Positions 24,258 through 31,386 of a DNA stretch of 31,386 nucleotides are shown here, one piece after another. The translations under genes and the position numbers were made by a program. The number at the start of each line of letters is the position of its first letter. The stretch's first letter is position 1. Under the pieces are notes generated by a model, which saw only the letters and a program-made list of their open reading frames with translations, did no database searches and was not told the origin of the DNA. Source of the DNA: Bacillota bacterium (GTDB lineage Bacteria > Bacillota > Clostridia > Tissierellales > Tissierellaceae). The DNA lies in the NCBI GenBank assembly GCA_023388495.1, contig JAEWGC010000031.1:1-31386 (forward strand), given 5' to 3'.

Positions 24258-24479
24258 TTACTCCATTTCCATAAGTCCTGAGTATTTTAGCTTATTGATT
24301 AACGAATTAAAATCATTCTTTAAATCATCCACTGTAGTAGCTGTACTTTCTCCTTGAACTTCTGCTCTAATTAGCGGCTTCCCATTTAAAAGGAGTACTC
24401 CTTCTTCAGTTACTTCAAGTACTCCATTGATAATCCATCTATCTCCGCCTTGTTCTTTATAATTCTTTACATTACTCAT
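24258..24479 (-). CDS. Head fibre protein
   Basis: 73 residues: SNVKNYKEQGGDRWIINGVL at the N-terminus and STATTVDDLKNDFNSLINKL ending in KYSGLM. Both ends match the small head fibre family (Phage_fiber_2), although the usual collagen-like or long middle section is missing, leaving a minimal version. It lies directly after the major capsid gene, as expected for a capsid decoration. AGGTGATT precedes ATG 24479. Confidence 0.7.
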   Translation of the reverse strand: MSNVKNYKEQGGDRWIINGVLEVTEEGVLLLNGKPLIRAEVQGESTATTVDDLKNDFNSLINKLKYSGLMEME

Positions 24480-24487
24480 CTAATCAC

Positions 24488-25684
24488 CTAGGCTTTCATT
24501 TGTAATACTTTAATAGCTTCAGGAAGAATTAACTTACCATCTACTCTTTGGCTAGCCTTAAATCCAACTTGGCCTGTTGCTGCAAATAATTCATTTAATC
24601 TTTGGAATGATCTACCTTGTCTATCTGCAACCCAGTAGTATGAAAAGTCTCCAAAGGCTATAGGTTTTGCACCAGCTACTGCTAATGGAACATAAGAAGA
24701 AGTCTTAACTGGCCTATTTAAAATAGTGTCAGCCTCTCCTGCTGTTACTGATGGTTGCCATAAATATTGGCCATTGCCATCTTTTAATTTTCTAATTTCC
24801 TTAACAGTTGAATCATTCATTACAAAGGTTGCTTTCTTCCTATAAGGAGATTTTAAAGAGTAGAATAAATCAAGTATTTCATCAAGTTTTAAAACTGTTT
24901 GAGTAGAAGCTGTAACTCCTATTTCTCCCCCACCTAGATTATTGAATATTCCAGTAGGCTTTCCTACTCCATCTCCTATAAAGAAGGCTTCCTCTTCTTT
25001 AGATCCAATTCTTCTAGCAAATTCCTTAGCAATATATGCTTCTAAATTAAAAACACTATCATTAAGAAGTTCTTCAGAAACCTTAATCATAGTAGCTAAT
25101 TTATATGCACCTATTGAAACTTGGCTAAATGCATCATCTGATTCTGGGATTGCACCTTCTTCATCAACCCATGAAGCAGTACCTTTTGATGCCACTACTG
25201 GTATCTTTCTATCTCCTGAAGATGTAGTTATCACCTTAGCAAGTTGTCTAAAGATGTTTTCTTCAAGAAGTCCTTCAACTAATGTCCTCTCGAACTCATC
25301 CGGAACCAAATATCCTCCTTCACTATCTGTCCCAATTTTAAGTGAATTCTGTATTTCAAAATTGTTTTTATTCCTCATTACATTCCAGAATGCATCTTTA
25401 TATTCTTTAGATCCTCTACCTGTCTTTCCTTCATCCATATTTTGATTAGGATTATTTCTAATTGCAGTTGATGTAGGTTTTGAAAGTTCTAAATCAAGTA
25501 CTGCTTGTCTTTCAAGCCTTTCTATTTCCTTACCTAAATTGACCACATCTGCTTCCATCTTTTCATAGGTAGCTGTATCTTCAGCTGAAAGTAGCCCATT
25601 TTCATTTCTTTTTGAATCTAAAAAAGCCTTGGTACTATCCCAAAGCTTTGCTCTCTTTTCTCTTAATTCAATTATCTTATTCAT
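24488..25684 (-). CDS. Major capsid protein, HK97 family
   Basis: 398 residues. The N-terminal about 110 form a coiled-coil scaffolding (delta) domain (IIELREKRAKLWDSTKAFLD; VVNLGKEIERLERQ) probably removed by the adjacent protease. The HK97 core follows: GTDSEGGYLVPDEF, 'AKVITTSSGDRKIPVV', 'FIGDGVGKPTGIFN', 'YFWVADRQGRS'-like YYWVADRQGRS, and FKASQRVDGKLILPEAIK. GGAGGG precedes ATG 25684. Confidence 0.93.
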   Translation of the reverse strand: MNKIIELREKRAKLWDSTKAFLDSKRNENGLLSAEDTATYEKMEADVVNLGKEIERLERQAVLDLELSKPTSTAIRNNPNQNMDEGKTGRGSKEYKDAFWNVMRNKNNFEIQNSLKIGTDSEGGYLVPDEFERTLVEGLLEENIFRQLAKVITTSSGDRKIPVVASKGTASWVDEEGAIPESDDAFSQVSIGAYKLATMIKVSEELLNDSVFNLEAYIAKEFARRIGSKEEEAFFIGDGVGKPTGIFNNLGGGEIGVTASTQTVLKLDEILDLFYSLKSPYRKKATFVMNDSTVKEIRKLKDGNGQYLWQPSVTAGEADTILNRPVKTSSYVPLAVAGAKPIAFGDFSYYWVADRQGRSFQRLNELFAATGQVGFKASQRVDGKLILPEAIKVLQMKA

Positions 25685-25698
25685 TTACATCCCTCCAT

Positions 25699-26397
25699 TT
25701 ATTTTATTAAGTTTAATCTTTTTCTTAATTCTTCATAAGAAGAACCAGTATCAACTATTGGTTTCTCATTTTTTGGAAACCTATCTATTAATGCATTTAC
25801 TATAGCTAGCTTTTCAAACATAAATCCATCTGAAACATAACTATCTTCTTTATCTTTTCCATAGAGAACCTTATCTGCGAAGCCCAAATCAACTGCCTTT
25901 TTTGAACTCATCCATGTCTCATTATCCATCATCTTTGATATCTTATTTCTTTCTAGTCCTGTCTTTACCTCGTAGGCATTTATGATACTTTCTTTTACTT
26001 CTGATAGCATTTCTTTTGCTCTAACCATGTCTGATTCTTCACCCCAGATAATAGTTGAAGGATTATGAATCATAAGCATTGCAACTGGTGACATTAGAAT
26101 TTCATCCCCTGCCATGGCAATAACTGATGCTGCTGAAGCAGCTAAACCATCAATCTTAACTGTAACTTTTCCTTTGTATTCCTTCAGCATATTGTAAATT
26201 TGGCTGGCAGCAAATACATCTCCACCTGGAGAGTTAATCCATACAGAAATATCTCCTTCTGATTCAGTTAATTCAGCCTTAAACTTCTTAGGAGTTATAT
26301 CATCATCAAACCAGCTATCCTGTGCAATATATCCATCAAAATATAAAGTTCTTCCTTCTTCATTTTTAATCCAATTCCAAAATTTCTTTATTATCAT
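25699..26397 (-). CDS. ClpP-like prohead maturation protease
   Basis: About 232 residues counted from ATG 26397. ClpP/crotonase fold: INSPGGDVFAASQIYNML (54-71), nucleophile Ser88 in GLAASAASVIAMAG, and His111 in MLMIHNPS. It cleaves the capsid delta domain and scaffold. The start is odd: this ATG lies only two bases after GGAGG, in a stretch that is itself a near-perfect anti-SD match. A more upstream ATG (26433) has no ribosome site. It overlaps the end of the portal gene. Confidence 0.85.
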   Translation of the reverse strand: MIIKKFWNWIKNEEGRTLYFDGYIAQDSWFDDDITPKKFKAELTESEGDISVWINSPGGDVFAASQIYNMLKEYKGKVTVKIDGLAASAASVIAMAGDEILMSPVAMLMIHNPSTIIWGEESDMVRAKEMLSEVKESIINAYEVKTGLERNKISKMMDNETWMSSKKAVDLGFADKVLYGKDKEDSYVSDGFMFEKLAIVNALIDRFPKNEKPIVDTGSSYEELRKRLNLIK

Positions 26398-27628
26398 CAC
26401 CTCCAGTATCTTCCTTAACAAATGCCCCAACATCTTTAAGCTTTAGCATATTACCATTGACCATATATGTGTTACCACCCTCTTCTTCAGCTATTGGATT
26501 TAAGTTCTCTAAACTTCTTACATCATTAGGTGACATAAAACCATTTTGAATTCCTATGGAGTACCCCCTCATCCTTGACTCATAATCTCCTCGAAGAAGT
26601 CCTTCCACTACAAAGCTAACAAAGTATTCCTTTCTTTCAGACTCACTAAATAATGATTTATTAATTGATTGCTCTATCCTAACAAGCCAAGGCCTAAGTG
26701 TATGGACCACAAAGCTAATGGATTGATGTTCAATATTCGAGAATGTTGCTCTTTCCAAATCACCTACTAAATGAGGTGGAACTCTAAATATTCTACATAT
26801 CTCTTCTGTCTGAAACTTTCTAGTTTCAAGAAACTGTGCTTGCTCAGGAGGAATACCTATGGGCTGAAACTTCATCCCTTCCTCCAACACTGCAACTTTA
26901 TGTGCATTAGAACTACCTTGATATACTGAATTCCAACTATCCCTAATTCTCTGTGGATCTTTAACTACCCCCGGATGTTCAAGTACTCCCCCAGGATTTG
27001 CTCCATTAGAGAAGAATTTAGCACCATATTCCTCAGTAGCTATTGCCATTCCAATTGCATTCTTAGCCATGGCAATCGGAGAATATCCTATAAGACCATC
27101 AAATCCAAGTCCTGGAATGTTTAGAACTTCATCTTTTGTTAGGACGTATTCTTGTCCTTCTTTGTTGTATAGATAGTAGATTTCTCCCTTTTCACTTCTC
27201 TTTACTGTCACCTTTTCTGGTAATAAAGGATAAATAGCTAAAACCTTACCCCTTCCATCACGGATAATCTGTGAATATGAATTTCCCCATAACAAAAGAT
27301 GACCCATAAGTGTTTCTCTAAACACAAATGAAGTCATCTCTGGGTTTGGTGCATCGGAAAGCAGATGATATATTGGATGATCTCTTGCCTTCTCCTTACC
27401 ATCTTCTATGGATTTGTATGTGTGCAATGGTAGCGAAGCTATGGTTTCAGATAATATTCTTACACAGGCATAAACTGCTGTGGTTTGCATAGCTGTTCTT
27501 TCATTAACAGTTTTGCCACTAGTTGTAGGACCAAAGAAAAAGCTATAGGTGCTTCCAAAGAAACTATTACTTGGCTCTGCTCTTGATTTAAAGAATCTTG
27601 ATAGTATTGGTATTTGAATTTGAATCAC
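26366..27628 (-). CDS. Portal protein, HK97 family
   Basis: About 420 residues. 'TAVYACVRILSETIASLPLH', 'LLWGNSYSQIIRDGRGKVLA', 'YGAKFFSNGANPGGVLEHPG' and 'FRVPPHLVGDLERATFSNIE' are core portal motifs. It forms the DNA entry ring. No ATG is near the perfect AGGAGGTGATTC site: GTG 27628 overlaps the site itself, and an in-frame ATT at 27619 has ideal spacing and would give a start MQIPILSRFF. The start is therefore unsettled. A terminator hairpin lies directly upstream. Confidence 0.9.
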   Translation of the reverse strand: MIQIQIPILSRFFKSRAEPSNSFFGSTYSFFFGPTTSGKTVNERTAMQTTAVYACVRILSETIASLPLHTYKSIEDGKEKARDHPIYHLLSDAPNPEMTSFVFRETLMGHLLLWGNSYSQIIRDGRGKVLAIYPLLPEKVTVKRSEKGEIYYLYNKEGQEYVLTKDEVLNIPGLGFDGLIGYSPIAMAKNAIGMAIATEEYGAKFFSNGANPGGVLEHPGVVKDPQRIRDSWNSVYQGSSNAHKVAVLEEGMKFQPIGIPPEQAQFLETRKFQTEEICRIFRVPPHLVGDLERATFSNIEHQSISFVVHTLRPWLVRIEQSINKSLFSESERKEYFVSFVVEGLLRGDYESRMRGYSIGIQNGFMSPNDVRSLENLNPIAEEEGGNTYMVNGNMLKLKDVGAFVKEDTGGDDNKEILELD

Positions 27629-27643
27629 CTCCTAATGGGCATA

Positions 27644-27669
27644 AAAAAAGCACCTAAATAAGTGCTTTA
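27644..27669 (-). terminator. Terminator of the accessory gene
   Basis: On the minus strand AAAGCAC (27663-27669) pairs with GTGCTTT (27648-27654) across an 8-base loop and is followed by a T7 run. It starts 7 bases after the accessory gene stop and ends about 15 bases before the portal gene. With the promoter at 29170-29198 it makes the accessory gene a closed unit. Confidence 0.8.
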
Positions 27670-27676
27670 TAACTAA

Positions 27677-29080
27677 CTATTTAAGTAATTCTATTGCTGC
27701 TTCATCTTTGAAGAAGTTAACCATTAATCTTAGGTATCTTCTCACATCTTTATCGTTTAATTTATCTTTTGACATCTGAAAAAATTGTTCCTTTGAAATA
27801 AGCTTATTCTTGTAAGCATCTAAAAGTGGCCTAAAAGAAGATACTTTATCTGCATTTACTATCCCTACAGTATTTGCAATAATACTAGGTGATGTTTCAA
27901 CTATTTTATCACCAATCTTCTTGCCTGCAGGTTTTAAAATATCAAAGTTATTTGTCGCTACACTAGCAATATTTCTAGTTTTACCTTTCATAGATGATTT
28001 TTTTAAAAATAATTTGGATTTGTCTTTTATCTTCTTTAAGTTTATTTTACTAATATTTTTAAAAATATACTCTCTTGATTTTGGATTTGCCACAGCCACT
28101 ATACCAGCAATTGCTACACCACCTATGAATATTTTAGGGCTATACTTTCCAACTTTATTGCTAGTATTGTGAATTAAAGTATTTTTCTTCCTGGTCACTT
28201 GCCGTTTTTCTGTTTCTTTATTATCACTAGCAAGATCTTTATTCTTTTTTACTGTTGAATTACCTTCATTTTTACGTTTTTTAATTTCTTCAAATAATTC
28301 AGGAATATCTGAAACACTAATTTCAGATTGATTTGGAATCAATTGTTGCTTTAACTCCAAACAATTAAATTCATTGTTAATAACTTTCTTTCCTATGTCT
28401 TTTACATCCTCATAATTAGATTCTGATGGAAGCTTACCTGTGGTAAGATAATGTAGGTAGTAATTAAAAATATTATCATACTCCATCTTAGGCAAAACCG
28501 AAGGAATTGTTGGTTTATAACCATATTCTAATACAGCTCTTTGAATTTTTTTATTTTCAGATTTCTGTAATTTTTTAAATCCAAAGCCATCTCTATAATC
28601 ATCTGGATGTAAGTAACCTGTGATATCAACAAACCCACTACTATTTTCCCTTTTTAAATGTTTTTCAATATATTGATCTACAATATAACTTGGATTTCCG
28701 TACTTAATATCTGGTCCACAAGAACTAAAAAAATATTCTGTTTTATTATGAATATGAATTAAGTCTGATTTCGAGGTTGGATCTGGATTTGTAATCGTAA
28801 CTATACCAGTATCATTCTTGAGATAGTTATAGATAAACATTTCAACCCTTTCAAGAACAATTCCTTTAAAATTATTAATATGTTTATCAATTAGATACAT
28901 TGAGTCTCTTAAGTTTTGTTCTTTTTTTATACAAGCTTCAATAGAATGCTCTGTATAATTGCTATTCATAGATTTTTTAATAGCATTTTTTACTGGGTTA
29001 AATAAATATTCATCAACTATTATCTTAGAATCTAAAAAAACAACTAATTTGTCCAATTCGTTTTTATTAAATTCGTACAT
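27677..29080 (-). CDS. Accessory (moron-type) protein of unknown function, inserted between terminase and portal
   Basis: 467 residues from ATG 29080 (GGGGGGAT seven bases upstream); I do not recognise the family. Residues about 1-230 are globular and charged and include DLIHIHNKTEYFFSSCGPDI followed by KYGNPSYIVDQYIEKH; this loosely recalls the strand-and-'YVxxQ' pattern of some PD-(D/E)xK-like toxin nucleases, but key residues are missing. A Lys-rich linker follows (about 260-310), then one hydrophobic helix (KIFIGGVAIAGIVAVANP, about 318-335), a very basic segment and a helical tail. It has its own promoter and terminator inside a morphogenesis operon and is more AT-rich than its neighbours. 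These are hallmarks of a prophage-expressed accessory gene such as a superinfection-exclusion or defence factor; that role is inference. Confidence 0.65.
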   Translation of the reverse strand: MYEFNKNELDKLVVFLDSKIIVDEYLFNPVKNAIKKSMNSNYTEHSIEACIKKEQNLRDSMYLIDKHINNFKGIVLERVEMFIYNYLKNDTGIVTITNPDPTSKSDLIHIHNKTEYFFSSCGPDIKYGNPSYIVDQYIEKHLKRENSSGFVDITGYLHPDDYRDGFGFKKLQKSENKKIQRAVLEYGYKPTIPSVLPKMEYDNIFNYYLHYLTTGKLPSESNYEDVKDIGKKVINNEFNCLELKQQLIPNQSEISVSDIPELFEEIKKRKNEGNSTVKKNKDLASDNKETEKRQVTRKKNTLIHNTSNKVGKYSPKIFIGGVAIAGIVAVANPKSREYIFKNISKINLKKIKDKSKLFLKKSSMKGKTRNIASVATNNFDILKPAGKKIGDKIVETSPSIIANTVGIVNADKVSSFRPLLDAYKNKLISKEQFFQMSKDKLNDKDVRRYLRLMVNFFKDEAAIELLK

Positions 29081-29169
29081 ACATAATCCCCCCAATAACA
29101 AATCCAAGATCTAAAATTACTATACAAAATAAATATTCGTTGGTTAGCTGTTTAATGAATAGGTTTCAT

Positions 29170-29198
29170 TTATTAGAATAGTAATCTTAACTTATCAA
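29170..29198 (-). promoter_or_regulatory. Promoter of the accessory gene
   Basis: On the minus strand TTGATA (29193-29198) and TAATAA (29170-29175) are spaced by 17 bases, about 90 bases before the ATG, in the only sizeable intergenic gap of the head module (29108-29222). Confidence 0.55.
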
Positions 29199-29222
29199 GA
29201 CTATATCATAATTGGAATATCC

Positions 29223-30782
29223 TTACAATATTAATATCCCTCTATCATCATAAACACTCCCAACATTTCCCTCATTCCTAATTGCCCTATCAATTGCCAT
29301 TATAGTAGCTACAGCTCCATCAATTTTCTCGGTGCTTTTCTCTTTATCTGGCTTTATATTACCAGCTGGGTCTACTTTTACATAGATATTATCCATCATC
29401 CACCTCAAAACTGGATTCCCTCCATGAGCTATTTTCTTCTCGAGTGTTAGCTTCATAAGTTCTTTAGTTGGAGGACTCATGTCCTTATATCCTTGTCCAA
29501 AGGGAACAACAGTAAAACCTATCCCATCTAGATTTTGAGTCATTTGAACTGCTCCCCATCTGTCAAAAGCTATCTCCTTTATATTATACTTAGTCCCTAA
29601 TTCATCTATAAAGTTCTCAATAAATCCATAATGCACTACATTTCCTTCAGTAGTCTTTATAAACCCTTGTTTTTCCCATATATCATAAGGCACATGGTCT
29701 CTTCTTACTCTTTGCTTCATATTGTCTTCAGGTATCCAAAAGAAAGGAAGTATTATATATTTCTCATCCTCATACCTTGGTGGGAACACAAGTACAAATG
29801 CGGTGATATCTATTGAACTTGAAAGGTCTAATCCAGCATAACATTCCCTACCTATAAGTTCTTCAGGATTAACATTGAAATTACATTCATCCCATTTATC
29901 CATCTGCATCCATCTTGTTGATTGCTTTACCCATTGATTAAGTCTTAATTGTCTAAATGTATTCTCCTCTGCAGGATTTTCTTTTGCACTATTAAAAGCA
30001 TTTCTTACTTTTTCAATATCTATTGTATGGTCAAGTGAAGGGTTTGCTTTATACCAGTTCCTTTCATCTGCCCAATCATCTTCATCTTTTATTCCATAAA
30101 TAACAGGATAAAAGGTATGATCTATCTTTCTACCTTCTAACAAATCTACAGCCTTTTGATGTTGTTCAAAACATATTGAGTTTCTGTCTGTTCCTGCTGT
30201 AGTAATAAGAAAAAATAAAGGTTGAAGTCTAGCATCTCCACTTCCCTTTGTCATTACATCAAATAAATCTCTATTCGGTTGTGCATGAAGTTCATCAAAG
30301 ATTACTCCATGAACATTAAGTCCGTGCTTTGTAAATGCTTCAGCTGATAATACTTGATAGAAACTATTTGTAGGTTTATAGACTAATCTTTTTACAGACA
30401 TTATGGGCTTTATTCTTTTCTTAAGTGCTGGAGATTGTTCTACCATTTCTACTGCCACGTCAAATACTATTGAAGCTTGTTGTCTATCAGCAGCACATCC
30501 ATAAACTTCTGCTCCCCACTCTCCATCTCCACAGGTTAGATATAATGCTACTGCTGCTGCAAGCTCTGACTTTCCATTTTTCTTTGGTATTTCAACATAT
30601 GCTGTGTTGTACTGTCTGTACCCATTATCTTTAACAGTTCCAAATACGTCAGTTATAATCTTATCTTGCCAAGGGAGTAAATCAAAAGGCACACCTCGCC
30701 ATTGGCCTTTGGTGTGCTTAAGGTTATTTATAAAATTAATAGCATGTTTTGCTTTACTTTCATCAAAGATTCTAACCACCAC
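29223..30782 (-). CDS. Terminase large subunit
   Basis: 519 residues. The ATPase domain has IPKKNGKS (65-72, a degenerate Walker A with Lys71), LPWQDKII as Q-motif-like start and VIFDELHA (160-167) as Walker B. The nuclease domain begins at CYAGLDLSSSIDITAFVLVF (about 310-330) with IAFDRWGA and, near the end, KIDGAVATIMAIDRA, which supplies the last Asp. It packages genome DNA together with the small subunit. The start GTG 30782 overlaps the small subunit's end by 11 bases and falls inside the GGGTGGTGG ribosome site. Confidence 0.92.
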   Translation of the reverse strand: MVVRIFDESKAKHAINFINNLKHTKGQWRGVPFDLLPWQDKIITDVFGTVKDNGYRQYNTAYVEIPKKNGKSELAAAVALYLTCGDGEWGAEVYGCAADRQQASIVFDVAVEMVEQSPALKKRIKPIMSVKRLVYKPTNSFYQVLSAEAFTKHGLNVHGVIFDELHAQPNRDLFDVMTKGSGDARLQPLFFLITTAGTDRNSICFEQHQKAVDLLEGRKIDHTFYPVIYGIKDEDDWADERNWYKANPSLDHTIDIEKVRNAFNSAKENPAEENTFRQLRLNQWVKQSTRWMQMDKWDECNFNVNPEELIGRECYAGLDLSSSIDITAFVLVFPPRYEDEKYIILPFFWIPEDNMKQRVRRDHVPYDIWEKQGFIKTTEGNVVHYGFIENFIDELGTKYNIKEIAFDRWGAVQMTQNLDGIGFTVVPFGQGYKDMSPPTKELMKLTLEKKIAHGGNPVLRWMMDNIYVKVDPAGNIKPDKEKSTEKIDGAVATIMAIDRAIRNEGNVGSVYDDRGILIL

Positions 30783-31245
30783 CCTTTATAAGAAGCAGCT
30801 CCATTGGATCATCAGCTTCAGTTACTCCTTCAACTGAAATCCTACTTCTTGAAGATGGAGTAAGTCCAAATTGTTCACAGAATTTATTCATTATTTTAAG
30901 GTAAGTTTGAGCGATTGATACCTGTGGCACCTGTTGCCAGTAACCTGAAGGAGTCTTTACTATTGTTCCATGCTTAGATATAAATTCTTCTGCTTCTTTC
31001 CATCTAGCATATGCTTGACAATATCCAGCAAAGGAGGCCATGTCTATTTCAGTTAAAGTTCCTAAGTTTTCAAGTTGTTTTGATAATCTCCTCCATTCCT
31101 TCTTTGCTTCTGGTTCAAGCCACGATGGACATCTTGGTGCTTTCTTTTCAGGTTTAGGCTCATTTGTATTTAGTGGTCTCTTCCCTGGATTTCCTTCAAG
31201 TTCCTTTATAGCTGTAGGCTTAGGTTTTCTTCCTCTCTGTGTCAT
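30772..31245 (-). CDS. Terminase small subunit, P27 family
   Basis: 157 residues from ATG 31245 (GGAGGTGAT, good spacing). 'RGRKPKPTAIKELEGNPGKR' at the N-terminus and 'YLKIMNKFCEQFGLTPSSRS' near the C-terminus are diagnostic of the P27 small terminase family. It recognises packaging DNA and recruits the large subunit encoded next. Confidence 0.93.
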   Translation of the reverse strand: MTQRGRKPKPTAIKELEGNPGKRPLNTNEPKPEKKAPRCPSWLEPEAKKEWRRLSKQLENLGTLTEIDMASFAGYCQAYARWKEAEEFISKHGTIVKTPSGYWQQVPQVSIAQTYLKIMNKFCEQFGLTPSSRSRISVEGVTEADDPMELLLIKGGG

Positions 31246-31261
31246 AGGTATCACCTCCAAT

Positions 31262-31281
31262 AAAAAAAGCGTCTACGACGC
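31262..31281 (-). terminator. Hairpin and T7 tract upstream of the terminase gene
   Basis: On the minus strand GCGTC-GTA-GACGC (31269-31281) is followed by TTTTTTT and then, within 5 bases, by the GGAGGTGAT of the small terminase. It would stop or attenuate transcription arriving from beyond the right edge, so late genes may need antitermination or a promoter located between. Confidence 0.7.
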
Positions 31282-31337
31282 GTTAGTTTTGGTCGTACGA
31301 AATTTTAGATTAAAAATTAAGTTTTTTTCTGCTCATA

Positions 31338-31366
31338 TTGATACTTTATTTGTTTTTTGGTATATA
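31338..31366 (+). promoter_or_regulatory. Possible divergent promoter at the right edge
   Basis: TTGATA (31338-31343) and TATATA (31361-31366) are 17 bases apart on the plus strand, and GGTGAT lies shortly before an ATG at 31382. A plus-strand gene might begin at the window edge, but only five bases of it would be visible and the area is AT-rich. Confidence 0.25.
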
Positions 31367-31386
31367 TAAATTGGTGATAATATGAG

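Noticed and set aside
1..31386. CRISPR arrays, tRNA or rRNA genes
   Set aside because: No regular repeat-spacer pattern and no cloverleaf or rRNA-like stretch was seen on either strand.

Overview
The window looks like a chromosomal piece of an AT-rich, anaerobic, spore-former-like Firmicute, most likely a Clostridia member. The evidence is the strong AGGAGG ribosome sites, low GC, a TcdR/UviA-like sigma factor, clostridial-type secreted proteins and an HK97-type siphoprophage with serine recombinases. Species cannot be named from the sequence alone.

Bases 1-7,430 are a decaying regulatory and secretory region. An ECF sigma factor and an anti-sigma-like membrane protein (1,582-2,842, minus strand) sit upstream of a small secreted-protein gene broken by two in-frame stops (1,019-1,459) and of a membrane-anchored protein (341-988). 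A second sigma factor (3,042-3,584) is followed by a 26-codon amphipathic peptide gene (2,949-3,029). A double-psi beta-barrel protein without signal peptide (4,452-5,324, plus strand) is framed by two strong terminators and converges on a lipoprotein gene (5,371-6,159). At 6,424-6,930 lies a truncated, decayed second copy of the ECF sigma gene with its leader. At 6,987-7,402 there is a hairpin-rich non-coding block bounded by 11-bp inverted repeats.

Bases 7,427-9,900 are a mercury or thiophilic-metal operon on the minus strand: a CmtR-like ArsR repressor, a short MerA-type flavoreductase and a CopZ-like Zn/[2Fe-2S] metallochaperone. The metallochaperone reading frame extends upstream through an in-frame TGA in a Cys-TGA-Gly-Gly context. 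A 5-bp GC-rich hairpin with a G-containing 5-nt loop starts 16 nt after that TGA, with the loop 21 nt after it. I read this as selenocysteine with a bacterial SECIS element. A perfect 16-bp-arm dyad overlaps the operon promoter.

Bases 10,000 to the right edge are a prophage read on the minus strand, so gene order runs right to left: small and large terminase, a self-contained accessory gene with its own promoter and terminator, portal, ClpP-like protease, capsid, head fibre, head-tail connector genes, major tail protein, two tail chaperones joined by a -1 frameshift at A AAA AAC, tape measure, distal tail, tail endopeptidase or spike, two host-contact or fibre-type proteins, holin, SPOR amidase, and two overlapping large serine recombinases. 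Early, replication and repressor genes are not in the window and presumably lie beyond the right edge. The most notable items are the candidate selenoprotein metallochaperone, the sigma/micro-peptide pair, the phage accessory gene and the bounded non-coding element.
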